NCBI GenBank assembly: GCA_021325675.1
Contig: JAJTCM010000002.1
Location: 558,001-622,000 of the forward strand
Direction of reading: 5' to 3'
DNA length: 64,000 nucleotides
Origin: Crocinitomicaceae bacterium
Lineage (GTDB): Bacteria; Bacteroidota; Bacteroidia; Flavobacteriales_D; Crocinitomicaceae
Made by a program: the position numbers and the translations under genes. Position 1 is the stretch's first letter. Each line of letters starts with the position of its first letter. Shown here piece after piece: positions 43,717 through 52,151 of the stretch. Under the pieces are notes generated by a model. It saw only the letters and a list, made by a program, of their open reading frames with translations. It ran no database searches and was not told where the DNA came from.

Positions 43717-44448
43717 TTGAAAGTACTTGGTATCATTCCCGCCCGTTATGCTTCGTCACGTTTTCCCGGTAAACCGCTCCTCGACCTGAAGGGGAAAACT
43801 ATGATCCGCCGGGTGTATGAAGGCGCTGTGAAAGCACAGTACATTGACCGGGTGATCGTGGCAACCGACGACGAACGCATTTTGGAAGAAGTGAAAAGCT
43901 TTGGCGGCGAAGCAGTATTGACTTCTGACCTTCACCCGAGTGGGACTGACCGCTGTGGTGAAGTTGCTTCGCAGCACGCGGATTATGATGTGGTGATCAA
44001 TATCCAGGGTGATGAGCCTTTAGTCGATTTCCGGCAGCTCGACCTGTTGGCAGGCGCTTTCAAAAATCCGGGAGTCAACATTGCGACGCTTGGAACGAGG
44101 CTGATTTCAGAGGAAGACCTTCAAAATCCGAACCGGATTAAAATCGTGACCAACCACCAAAAGGAAGCGCTCTATTTTTCGCGGAGCTTTATTCCCAATA
44201 CGGCCAATTTCAAAGGAAACGCCTTTGAATTTTATCCTTTCCTGCGGCACATCGGTTTGTACGCCTACCGCCGGGAAACTCTGCTGGAGCTTATCAGCCT
44301 GGAACCAACGAAGCTGGAACAGGTAGAATCCCTGGAACAATTGCGCTGGCTTTATTACGGTCACAAAATCCATGTCGTGGAAACGGATATCGAAACTCCC
44401 AATATTGATGTTCCGGAAGATGTGGAAAAAGTAATATCAATGCTATAA
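43717..44448 (+). CDS. kdsB: CMP-KDO synthetase (3-deoxy-manno-octulosonate cytidylyltransferase)
   Basis: A 243-residue enzyme that activates KDO as CMP-KDO for lipopolysaccharide core synthesis. The N-terminal IIPARYASSRFPGKPL is the cytidylyltransferase signature, then IQGDEPLV and the CMP-KDO loop (RHIGLYAYRRETL). The start codon is TTG, 12 bases past a T-rich stretch; there is no better in-frame start. KDO in the lipid A core makes a Gram-negative outer membrane likely. Confidence 0.95.
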   Translation: MKVLGIIPARYASSRFPGKPLLDLKGKTMIRRVYEGAVKAQYIDRVIVATDDERILEEVKSFGGEAVLTSDLHPSGTDRCGEVASQHADYDVVINIQGDEPLVDFRQLDLLAGAFKNPGVNIATLGTRLISEEDLQNPNRIKIVTNHQKEALYFSRSFIPNTANFKGNAFEFYPFLRHIGLYAYRRETLLELISLEPTKLEQVESLEQLRWLYYGHKIHVVETDIETPNIDVPEDVEKVISML

Positions 44449-44534
44449 AACATGCCTTTTTGGATTACATTCCGAAAAAGTCAAATCACAACTCCTAAAA
44501 ATTATTTAAATTTCGTGACAGAAAAATTCAATTC

Positions 44535-44897
44535 ATGAAAATCCTGGCAGTATTTATCGGTGGAGGTTTGGGTTCGCTGGCGCGTTTCGGCATGTCGGCG
44601 CTTGTGTTAAAGGCCCGTTTTCCTAATTTTCCCCTGGCAACCTTGCTTTCCAACTTCATTGCCTGCCTGGTGCTTGCGCTTTGTGTAACTGTTTTCAAAG
44701 ACAAAATCGACAATAGCTCCTGGCTCGCGGCTTTCATGATCACCGGTTTTTGCGGCGGCTTCAGTACTTTCTCAACGTTCAGCTACGAAACTGTTTTACT
44801 CGCCCAGCAAGGACAAATCCTGTGGGCAGCTTTAAACATTTGTATTTCACTGCTGCTGTGCCTGGCAATATTCTGGCTGCTGTTAGTCAAGCCTTGA
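44535..44897 (+). CDS. crcB: Fluoride exporter CrcB/Fluc
   Basis: A 120-residue membrane protein with four hydrophobic segments. GGGLGSLARFGMS at the start and GFCGGFSTFSTFSYE in segment three are the conserved Fluc motifs that line the fluoride pore. It works as a dual-topology dimer. I looked for a fluoride riboswitch upstream (44449-44534) and saw none. Its 3' end overlaps convergent umuC by 11 bases. Confidence 0.93.
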   Translation: MKILAVFIGGGLGSLARFGMSALVLKARFPNFPLATLLSNFIACLVLALCVTVFKDKIDNSSWLAAFMITGFCGGFSTFSTFSYETVLLAQQGQILWAALNICISLLLCLAIFWLLLVKP

Positions 44898-46146
44898 TTT
44901 CCAGGATTTCGTTTATTTTAGTGGTATAGCGCGGCGACAGTTTTTCCTGCTTCATTTTCCAAACACGCTTTTGGTCCTGGATGGCAAGCCTGACTTTTTG
45001 CTGGCCGTAAACCTGGTTGAGCTTATCTACGGCGCTCATCAGTGTTTTATGGCGTGGATTGCTGTTTTCAAAAAACGAAAGCTGTTCCTGGGATTCCGGG
45101 GCAAAGTCCATGATTACCACGCCACCCCGGCGGTAAACAATTCCCGGCTCAAAAAGCTTGTCAAGGGCGGCTGTCGCAAAAGAAACGATTTCCATGTTGG
45201 AATTCGTCAGGAAAGGAAGCTTGACAAAAGTGCTGTTGGAGCTGTAGGAATAAAAATCATCGTCCCGTTTGGGCTGAATAAAAACCATCAAAGAACTGCA
45301 GATACACTTTTGCTTGCGGAGCTTTTCGGCACAAAATACGGCGAAGGTTGAAATCCGCTCGGCAATTTCCGCTTTATTAGCCAGGCCTTTTTCAAATGTC
45401 CTGGTTGTAGCAATATGCTTTTTAGGCTTGATATCATCCAGGTCGAGGGTCGGGATTCCCAGCAGGTCTTTCTTCAGGCGGATCCCAACGGTTGTCATGT
45501 AACGGTAAACCCAACTGTCGTTGAGTTGTGTGAAATCATAGGCCGTTTCAACACCCATTTGCTTCAGCCGTTTGGAATGCCGGCGCCCGATTCCCCAAAC
45601 GCGTTCGATTTTCATCCATTTTAAAGCTTTGATGCGTTTTTCGTCTGTATCAATGATATAAATCCCCCCGGTTTTTTGCGGGTATTTTTTAACGATTTCT
45701 GCCGCCACCTTAGAAAGCGCTTTTGTTGGCGCAACTCCCACGCTGATCGGAATCCCGCTGCTCCGGCTGACATAGTCGCGCATCTCGCGGAAATGAGTGT
45801 CCAAATCCAGGTAACGGTATCCTTCCATTTTCAGAAAAGCTTCATCGATGCTGTAAATCTCGATGTCCGGGCAAAATTCACCCAGCAGGTTCATGATCCG
45901 CATGCTCATGTCGCCGTATAATTCAAAATTGGCCGAAAAAACGGTTACGCCTTTTTCCCGGAACAGGTTTTCGTATTTGAAGGCAGGCGCGGCCATCGGC
46001 ACTCCGGCATCTTTCGCTTCGTTGCTCCGGGCAATTACGCAGCCGTCGTTGTTGGAAAGCACTACCACCGGCTTGCCGTTCAGCTCCGGGCGGAAAACAC
46101 GCTCGCAGGAAGCATAAAAATTATTGCAGTCGACAAGGGCAAACAT
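44887..46146 (-). CDS. umuC: Y-family DNA polymerase V catalytic subunit UmuC
   Basis: A 419-residue translesion polymerase. The palm begins MFALVDCNNFYASCERVF (residues 1-18), with the second acidic cluster in YSIDEAFL. The HhH and little-finger regions follow (GVAPTKALSKVAAEI, GIGRRHSKRL). I start at the ATG at 46146, two bases after the umuD stop; the upstream frame has no plausible start. It acts with cleaved UmuD on RecA filaments to copy damaged DNA. Confidence 0.95.
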   Translation of the reverse strand: MFALVDCNNFYASCERVFRPELNGKPVVVLSNNDGCVIARSNEAKDAGVPMAAPAFKYENLFREKGVTVFSANFELYGDMSMRIMNLLGEFCPDIEIYSIDEAFLKMEGYRYLDLDTHFREMRDYVSRSSGIPISVGVAPTKALSKVAAEIVKKYPQKTGGIYIIDTDEKRIKALKWMKIERVWGIGRRHSKRLKQMGVETAYDFTQLNDSWVYRYMTTVGIRLKKDLLGIPTLDLDDIKPKKHIATTRTFEKGLANKAEIAERISTFAVFCAEKLRKQKCICSSLMVFIQPKRDDDFYSYSSNSTFVKLPFLTNSNMEIVSFATAALDKLFEPGIVYRRGGVVIMDFAPESQEQLSFFENSNPRHKTLMSAVDKLNQVYGQQKVRLAIQDQKRVWKMKQEKLSPRYTTKINEILEIKA

Positions 46147-46148
46147 GG

Positions 46149-46598
46149 CTAAACGGAACGGATTACGTGGGTTACAATTCCCCAAACCTGGAAGTCATTC
46201 GCTTCGTCGGCGCGAACGGGTTCATAAGACGGATTGGCCGGCAGCAGCCATACACAGTCTTTTTCGATGCGGATCCGCTTGACGGTGAACTCCCCGTCGA
46301 TGAAACAAACGGCAATGTGCTCGCTGCGAGGTTTGATACTTTTGTCAATAATCAGCAGGTTGCCGTCGTAAATCCCGGCGCCTTCCATGGAGTTGCCGCT
46401 CACCCTTCCGAAAAAAGTACTCGACGGCCGCTTGATCAGGTAGCGGTTCAGGTCGATTTTATTCTCGTCAAAGTCCATTGCCGGCGAGGGGAAACCCGCA
46501 CTGATCCCTGCGGCAGCCACTTCCAACTCCAGCTTCGTTCCCGTATCAGCGGAAAAAATCTCCAGGGAAGAAGAAGAGGGGTTTTGGGATGATGGCAT
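46149..46598 (-). CDS. umuD: UmuD, LexA-like self-cleaving protein
   Basis: A 149-residue protein cleaved with RecA help to activate UmuC. The cleavage site reads SAGFPSPA with the cut expected between Ala34 and Gly35. The catalytic pair is Ser70 (GNSMEG) and Lys107 (FTVKRI), 37 residues apart as in E. coli. There is no DNA-binding domain, so it is not LexA. The ATG at 46598 is chosen because the longer start at 46619 lies inside a TATCTTTG box. Confidence 0.94.
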   Translation of the reverse strand: MPSSQNPSSSSLEIFSADTGTKLELEVAAAGISAGFPSPAMDFDENKIDLNRYLIKRPSSTFFGRVSGNSMEGAGIYDGNLLIIDKSIKPRSEHIAVCFIDGEFTVKRIRIEKDCVWLLPANPSYEPVRADEANDFQVWGIVTHVIRSV

Positions 46599-46616
46599 GA
46601 GCGCTTTGTTTTCACA

Positions 46617-46624
46617 CAAAGATA
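46617..46624 (-). promoter_or_regulatory. -7 promoter box of umuDC
   Basis: Minus-strand TATCTTTG, 19 bases before the ATG. The -33 region has TTC instead of TTG at the 20-base spacing. No palindrome that could be an SOS box is evident between 46625 and 46735. Confidence 0.55.
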
Positions 46625-46735
46625 AGAAAATTGTTGCTTAGCCGGAACAGCAAAAATGTGCTTTGGTGCGTTATTTGCTGTATTTTCGGTGAACCTTTTG
46701 AAACAAAAGATGTATTCATTTAAAATTGATCTTGT

Positions 46736-47161
46736 ATGAAAACGTTGATGTTCATTTTTGCCGGCATTTTATTTTTCTCTTTTGGAGAGAAGAAAGTCCC
46801 AAATCCCGGGATCATAGGCCATTGGGTACTCGGAAATTACCAGGTAGAAACAGCAGTTTATCACCGTCGGTCAGATTTTGATAAAGACAAAGCAGGCATT
46901 TGGTTCCAGGACAACGGAAAAATTGTAAAACGCCAGAACTCCGGCTGGTGCGGAACTCCACCGATTACTTACAAGAACTATGACGGAACCTGGGAACAAA
47001 CCAGCGATTCAACACTAGTGATCCGTTATAAATTCTGGGGTGGGAACGCCGAAGAAGAATGGCTCATCACTTACATGGATAAAAACATCCTGAAAATCAA
47101 TTCCCTTTCATACAAAAACGACCGTAACAAGGAATGGCAGGTAGAAGAGCCTGAGCATTAG
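46736..47161 (+). CDS. Small secreted protein, lipocalin-like, unknown
   Basis: A 141-residue protein with a hydrophobic signal segment at 1-16. The mature part has GHWVLG.Y near its start and a string of beta strands (IWFQDNGKIVK, TLVIRYKFWG, EEWLITYMD, ILKINSLSY), the look of lipocalin-like proteins. It has one Cys (WCGT). I do not recognise a specific family. It is divergent to umuD and single in its operon. Confidence 0.7.
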   Translation: MKTLMFIFAGILFFSFGEKKVPNPGIIGHWVLGNYQVETAVYHRRSDFDKDKAGIWFQDNGKIVKRQNSGWCGTPPITYKNYDGTWEQTSDSTLVIRYKFWGGNAEEEWLITYMDKNILKINSLSYKNDRNKEWQVEEPEH

Positions 47162-47215
47162 GTAGTGTATTCCTGCCAGGCTGCGTTAGAGTTTAATGCT
47201 CTTTATCGGTCTTAC

Positions 47216-50038
47216 TCAACAATAAGCACAATACCGCGACGCCTGCTTATGCTCAAAGCGGGTGGAAGCATCATAAATTTCTTCGAGGATTGACTGGAGC
47301 ACCATCGGATAATGTGCAATCAGCGCGTTGTGGTCGAGATCCCGGGCTTTCAGCAGGAAAGGGTTGTTGCGGAAATTCACCATGGAGATGATCCCGTTTT
47401 CAGCGGCCGTGATACCTGTTTTTTGCCGGAAAAGGTAGAGATAGGTATAGAGCTGGAAAAAATATTTCACATTTTTGCTCGCCCAAATGAGGTAATCCGC
47501 TTCGTCGCCATCAAGCTTGATGCGCGGGTTCGCCACATCTTTTTCGCTGACCTTGCCCGATTTGTAATCCAGGATGCGGATGTTCCCGTCCACTTCATCC
47601 ACACGGTCGATATATCCTTTCAGGCAAATGGTTTTCTTTTGCCCGGCAATTTCAATTTCCAGGCTTTCATTTACCGGCAGCTCCAGGGCGTGGATAAATA
47701 CTTTTGCTCCCGGGTTCCGGCGGAGAAAATCTTTCTCCGAATAGAGAAACTGGCGACACATTTCGATCGACATGGAATAGCTCAGGAAGTTTTTCCCGCT
47801 CAGGAAAGCCTGCTCATCACCGTTAAAATATTCTTTGAAAGCCAGGTATAATTTCCCTTCGAAGGTCAGGAGCATCTTGTCGATGTCCTTCTCCGTAAGA
47901 TTGGGTGCCAGATCGCCTTGTGTTTCGCGGTTGAAAGGCTGGTATAAATCTTCGAGCACCGCGTGGATCAGCGTTCCGAACGTGCTGCTTTCCAGTTCTT
48001 CCTCCACTTTTTTCTCCTCGCCGAATTTCAGGACATACTGGAAATAAAAATCCAGCGGGCACGTAAAGTACTTTTTTATCATTGAGGGTGAAATCCCGCG
48101 TTCGAAAAGAAAATCGAGCTGATCCAGGATTTCCTGCGATTTCTGTATTTTTTTCTGGCCCGAACCGCCGCTTGGCCGCGCAAGTGTATAGTCTTTTTTA
48201 AGCAGGCTGATATTGGGGTTGGCTTTCACCAGCTCCATTTCGATTTGAGCTACAAAACGGCTTTTTTCAGCGAAAGTAAATGAATCAACGCCATTGTGAT
48301 AGGTGATCCAGATTTTCTCCGCGCCGTGCAGCAAACGGTAAAAGTGGTGCGCAAAAAGCCCTTGTTTGTCGCGAATGGTCGGCATACCCACAAATTTGCG
48401 CAAATCCATCGGGATCATGGAGTTAATCGGGTTTCCGGGTGGCATCTTACCTTCGTTCAGGCCTAAGACGATCATGTTTTTGAAATCCAGCAAACGCGTT
48501 TCGAGCAAGCCCATCACCTGCAGGCCGTCAATCGGGTTTCCGTAATAAGCAATGCTTTCCGCTGCCCATTCCTGGTTGAAAAGCGTTTTGAAGCTCCGCA
48601 GCGACATTTCCGGGAAGGAAGTATTGACGCAGTTCTGGAAATCAACCAACACCTCATCAAAACGCTGGATTACGGCCTTTTCCAGTTTATTGGCTTCTTT
48701 TTGCGGATCGAAGCCGGCATAAAGCAAGCGGTTCAATTCGCGGATCGCTTCCATCGCTTTCGGCCATGAGTTTTCCCAGGGAGTAAAGAGAATTTCCAAA
48801 ATCCGGTCGCTCTGGGGCGAAACCTGCACGTTCTTCAGCGATTGGAAAATAATATTGCGCGCCTGGATTTCCTTTTCCTTGCGATAAACAATTTTGCGCT
48901 CTTCTTCGCTCAGGATTTCGTTGTAAAACGGGTGGTTCCAAACGGCCAGCAAATCTTTGTAGTATACGCTTTTGCGCTCATACCGCAGGAAACCTTCCTG
49001 GATATTGAACACCAAACCAAGCCAATTGACCAAAGCCGTGGAACGCAGCGGCAAGCCGAGTGTTATATTCGCTTTTTTAACAAGCTTCGGAATGTTTTGC
49101 AGCAGAGGAATGATCAGTGATTCGTCGGCCAGGAGCACTAAAGTTTCCGACAGCTCATTTTCCGGGATCCGGGACAGTAAGGTTTGTGCCACTTTCACCT
49201 GTCCCGTCAATTGTGAACAGCTGATAATTTCGATTTCTTTCTTTGCTGTCGATAATTGGTTACGCACCACCGGCAACTCACGCAATTGCATAAAATCCCG
49301 GAATTTTCGGATAAAGTGCCCGGCTTCGTTGCCTTTATCGTTTAAATAATAATGGTCCGCATCGAATAAAACATCCGCTTTTCGGGCATCAACGAGGTTT
49401 TTGAACAATTGCATTTCAGCCCTTGACAGAGCGTTGAACCCCGCAAATAAGTAGCGCGTTTTTTCATCCGTGAAAAATAGAACCGTATTTTCGGCCACCT
49501 GGCGGTATACACTTCCCAGCATAATGGCATTTTTGGCGCTCAGACGCTGTTGCAGCTGGATAAAATAAGATCCGAGCCGGTCCCAGAATTCTAAATATTT
49601 GCGCTGGCTTTCCGTCAGCTCTTCCGTTGAGTTAAAGCTCCAGTTTTCGATTTCCTTGATGTCTTTTAGGTTGCGAAAAAGCAGGTTTGAATCCACAAGA
49701 TAGCGCTCAATCTCATCAAAATCGCTCATCAGCATGCGTCCCCAGCTCAGGAACTCGTCAAAAGATGTATCTATTTCCGACGAAGGATAATTCCGGTGAA
49801 TGTCATACAGCTCCAGCAGCAAATGCGTTTTGTCGATCACCGCTTTCCTGGCCTGCTGCGCGATCCAGTGGTTGATCGTCAGCATTTTGGGTGCGAAGGC
49901 CGGTTTTTGCAAACGTTCATACAAGGCTTTCTGAATGTACTGCTTCGCCCGTTCGGAAGGCAAAATCACCACCCAATCCTGGAGCGGCGTCTCACTTTCC
50001 AGCAGGTGCTGTGCAATACAATCAACGAATTTTTGCAT
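47216..50038 (-). CDS. PD-(D/E)XK nuclease protein, AddB-like
   Basis: A 940-residue protein. The N-terminal two-thirds resembles an inactive superfamily-1 helicase fold; the C-terminal nuclease domain has SMIKKYFTCPLDFYFQYVL, STFGTLIHAVLEDLY, and then the catalytic ILDYKSG. A CxxC (YCAYC) ends the protein; with the earlier Cys of FTCP these could hold a 4Fe-4S cluster as in AddB. Such proteins repair double-strand breaks with an AddA helicase, which is not encoded beside it. I start at the ATG at 50038; the upstream TTG lies in a TATCTTTG box (50054-50061). Confidence 0.88.
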   Translation of the reverse strand: MQKFVDCIAQHLLESETPLQDWVVILPSERAKQYIQKALYERLQKPAFAPKMLTINHWIAQQARKAVIDKTHLLLELYDIHRNYPSSEIDTSFDEFLSWGRMLMSDFDEIERYLVDSNLLFRNLKDIKEIENWSFNSTEELTESQRKYLEFWDRLGSYFIQLQQRLSAKNAIMLGSVYRQVAENTVLFFTDEKTRYLFAGFNALSRAEMQLFKNLVDARKADVLFDADHYYLNDKGNEAGHFIRKFRDFMQLRELPVVRNQLSTAKKEIEIISCSQLTGQVKVAQTLLSRIPENELSETLVLLADESLIIPLLQNIPKLVKKANITLGLPLRSTALVNWLGLVFNIQEGFLRYERKSVYYKDLLAVWNHPFYNEILSEEERKIVYRKEKEIQARNIIFQSLKNVQVSPQSDRILEILFTPWENSWPKAMEAIRELNRLLYAGFDPQKEANKLEKAVIQRFDEVLVDFQNCVNTSFPEMSLRSFKTLFNQEWAAESIAYYGNPIDGLQVMGLLETRLLDFKNMIVLGLNEGKMPPGNPINSMIPMDLRKFVGMPTIRDKQGLFAHHFYRLLHGAEKIWITYHNGVDSFTFAEKSRFVAQIEMELVKANPNISLLKKDYTLARPSGGSGQKKIQKSQEILDQLDFLFERGISPSMIKKYFTCPLDFYFQYVLKFGEEKKVEEELESSTFGTLIHAVLEDLYQPFNRETQGDLAPNLTEKDIDKMLLTFEGKLYLAFKEYFNGDEQAFLSGKNFLSYSMSIEMCRQFLYSEKDFLRRNPGAKVFIHALELPVNESLEIEIAGQKKTICLKGYIDRVDEVDGNIRILDYKSGKVSEKDVANPRIKLDGDEADYLIWASKNVKYFFQLYTYLYLFRQKTGITAAENGIISMVNFRNNPFLLKARDLDHNALIAHYPMVLQSILEEIYDASTRFEHKQASRYCAYC

Positions 50039-50053
50039 GGGGCGAATAAGGTA

Positions 50054-50061
50054 CAAAGATA
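50054..50061 (-). promoter_or_regulatory. -7 promoter box of the AddB-like gene
   Basis: Minus-strand TATCTTTG, 16 bases before the chosen ATG. No TTG at the expected spacing; the box lies in the 3' gap after the 50081 gene. Confidence 0.5.
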
Positions 50062-50080
50062 AGATTTTAAGCCGAAAAAC

Positions 50081-51103
50081 TTAAACCAAATCGATGCCGC
50101 AAACAAACACGGGTTTCTCTGTATCCGGCTTGTTTTCAGAACTGAATTTAGCTACAACGTCTACAGAAGGATTACCTAAAAACCAGCTGAAAATCCCCCA
50201 GGAAATTTGCTTGTCGTACTGCAAAACCGGGTCTTTTTCATCCGCCCACCATAAGATTAAACGCTGATTTTCGGCGGCGAGCAGGGATTCAAAAAGCTCT
50301 TGGAGCAGCTGCGGTTTGTTGTCTTTGGCCCAAACCATGTCAGGAACTAAAAAACGGTGATTGGAAGGAACGAGAAAGCGGTTTAAGGCAGGTAAAAAAG
50401 GTACGAGCTTCGTCAGCAGGCCGCCCATTTTACCTGGCAAACGTTCTATTTCCCAATGGGCTTGTCGCACACGGGCAAAAGCTAAGGTTTCGCCGTTTTT
50501 TTCCAGCGCGTAAAAGCGGTTCGCTTTCGGTTGATAATCCGTATAAAAAAGCTGATGTTTGAAATATTGCGACAGGGTTCGAATCCTCCCGGGGTCACTT
50601 ATTTCAATTAAGCTTTGGCTCCGTTTTGGCTTCGATCGCGAAAAAGAATGTGTTTTCAGGCGGGCGATGGTTTCAAAACCAAAATTTTCCGACATGAACT
50701 TGCTGCGCAGGTTTTTGGGATCGATGTAGGCGTAAAAGCAAATTCCCGCAGCGCTTTGTTCATCAAAAAAAGCCCCGATCGTATCTTTCAGCCCCGATTT
50801 TTTAACTTCATTGCTGCCTTTCGCGGTCTCCCGGGATGAAGCTTTACTGCTCTGAAAAAGCGAATCGAAAGCAAAATAACGAATGTACCAGTTTGTACCG
50901 CGGCGGCATAAGCTGATGTTCCCGATGACCTTTTCACCCCGTTCGAGGGAAAGAAAAAGGGGATCGTCCAGATCATGGATGATTTCTTCCGTATTGAGGT
51001 GGCGATAGCGCGCGCCGTCCGTTCCGAGCGTCGTTTGCTGCAGTAGTTTCAGGATGCCTTCCGTGTGCTTTTCCCGCAGTATGAAAGGTGGACGGATGTT
51101 CAT
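50081..51103 (-). CDS. GNAT-like protein, function unknown
   Basis: A 340-residue cytoplasmic protein. It contains two acetyltransferase-like halves by secondary-structure look: a core near residues 50-155 (ISLCRRGTNWYIRYFAF, then CFYAYIDPKNLRSKFMSENFGFE) and a second at about 185-290. The NLRSKFMSENFGFE stretch resembles the acetyl-CoA-binding turn of GNAT proteins, but no complete signature is present. No substrate can be proposed. It precedes the AddB-like gene on the same strand by 42 bases. Confidence 0.65.
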   Translation of the reverse strand: MNIRPPFILREKHTEGILKLLQQTTLGTDGARYRHLNTEEIIHDLDDPLFLSLERGEKVIGNISLCRRGTNWYIRYFAFDSLFQSSKASSRETAKGSNEVKKSGLKDTIGAFFDEQSAAGICFYAYIDPKNLRSKFMSENFGFETIARLKTHSFSRSKPKRSQSLIEISDPGRIRTLSQYFKHQLFYTDYQPKANRFYALEKNGETLAFARVRQAHWEIERLPGKMGGLLTKLVPFLPALNRFLVPSNHRFLVPDMVWAKDNKPQLLQELFESLLAAENQRLILWWADEKDPVLQYDKQISWGIFSWFLGNPSVDVVAKFSSENKPDTEKPVFVCGIDLV

Positions 51104-51135
51104 GTTTTTCGTATTGGCTTACAAATGTAGAGAAT

Positions 51136-51297
51136 AATTTAACCACATAGGTACATAGATTTTTTTGTAAGATACCTAGTTTGAATGTTCACAGTAGCAT
51201 TCCTTCTTACTGACGCCTTAAAGCATCACTTCATATTCTTTTCATCCATATTACAAATAAGTCTATGTCCCCTATGTGTCTATGTGGTTTAAAATTA
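51136..51297. repeat. Dispersed inverted-repeat element, copy A
   Basis: A region of about 160 bases between genes, flanked by inverted arms. The left arm (about 51136-51163) contains AACCACATAGGTACATAGAT; the right arm (about 51262-51297) contains TCTATGTCCCCTATGTGTC then TATGTGGTT. The right arm has an 11-base insert relative to the left. It shares both arms with copy B at 54951-55130. No ORF inside. The inter-gene stretch 51104-51303 holds nothing else. Confidence 0.75.
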
Positions 51298-51303
51298 ATA
51301 TGA

Positions 51304-52020
51304 TTAGTCGACAAACTTATATTTCATGATGCACCACAGCGCCCTGAAACCATCTTTCCAACCGATTTTTTTGCCTTCTTCGTATGTTCTGCCGTAATAG
51401 GAAATACCAACTTCATAAATACGGATTTTCTTGATTTTGGCAAGCTTGGCGGTGATTTCAGGCTCAATTCCAAAGCGGCGCTCCCGGATGTTGATCTTCT
51501 GAGCGATGGAAGTCCGGATGAGCTTGTAGCACGTTTCCATATCCGTCAGGTTGAGGTTCGTCATCATGTTGGAAAAGCTCGTCAGGAACTTATTCCCGAT
51601 CGAATGCCAGTAAAACAAAATACGGTGCGGGTGGTGGCCCATGAAACGCGAACCATAGACCACGTCGGCGTTATCCACCATAACGGGCTTCAGTAAAAGA
51701 TTGTATTCTTCCGGGTCATATTCGAGATCGGCGTCCTGGACAATCAGGTATTCGCCCGTTGCTTCCTTAATTGCGCGGTTGATCGCTGCTCCTTTTCCCT
51801 TGTTCACTTCCTGCGAAAAAACACGGATATCCAATTCCGGGTGCGCAGCTTTGAACTCAGCGATCTTCTCCAGGGTTTTATCTTTGGAACAGTCGTTCAC
51901 GATGACAATTTCCTTTCGGATCCCGTTGATAAGCTCAACAGCGTTTACTTTATTTAAGATGACCTGGATGGACTTTTCTTCGTTATATGCAGGAATAAGG
52001 ATGGATAACTTTTGGATCAT
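51304..52020 (-). CDS. Glycosyltransferase family 2
   Basis: A 238-residue GT-A glycosyltransferase. LSILIPAYNEEKSI at the start and the DADLEYDPEE metal-binding motif are typical; YGSRFMGHHPHRILFYWHS resembles dolichol-phosphate mannosyltransferases. No membrane segments follow, so it is a soluble or peripheral enzyme. Its ATG overlaps the stop of the small Cys protein by four bases, tying it to the feo operon. Function in that setting is not explained. Confidence 0.9.
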   Translation of the reverse strand: MIQKLSILIPAYNEEKSIQVILNKVNAVELINGIRKEIVIVNDCSKDKTLEKIAEFKAAHPELDIRVFSQEVNKGKGAAINRAIKEATGEYLIVQDADLEYDPEEYNLLLKPVMVDNADVVYGSRFMGHHPHRILFYWHSIGNKFLTSFSNMMTNLNLTDMETCYKLIRTSIAQKINIRERRFGIEPEITAKLAKIKKIRIYEVGISYYGRTYEEGKKIGWKDGFRALWCIMKYKFVD

Positions 52021-52151
52021 TCACTCGAAATTTTAGGAGAGAACGAGCACGCTTCACATTTATTATCTTTCTGATAAAAATAGCGATACCCCTTTCTCAG
52101 GAAATAAAAAACTGAGCACGAAATTAACAGAATTACCAATACCGTTTGCAT
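52017..52151 (-). CDS. FeoB-associated Cys-rich membrane protein
   Basis: A 44-residue protein, with a hydrophobic segment at residues 2-18 and a short tail carrying KCEAC (Cys32, Cys35). It starts at the ATG at 52151, sharing one base with the feoB stop (TGATG). Small single-span CxxC proteins like this follow feoB in many bacteria and are thought to help Feo, but their mechanism is unproven. A longer in-frame extension exists inside feoB and is spurious. Confidence 0.85.
   Translation of the reverse strand: MQTVLVILLISCSVFYFLRKGYRYFYQKDNKCEACSFSPKISSE

Noticed and set aside
44449-44534. Possible fluoride riboswitch before crcB
   Set aside because: The leader lacks the conserved GG..GATGG and pseudoknot segments of the known class; it is AT-rich without structure.
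47216-47260. Frameshift or truncation at the C-terminus of the AddB-like nuclease
   Set aside because: The end YCAYC then stop looked abrupt, but the frame is continuous, the conserved nuclease motifs are complete and relatives may end similarly; no evidence of a shifted tail nearby.
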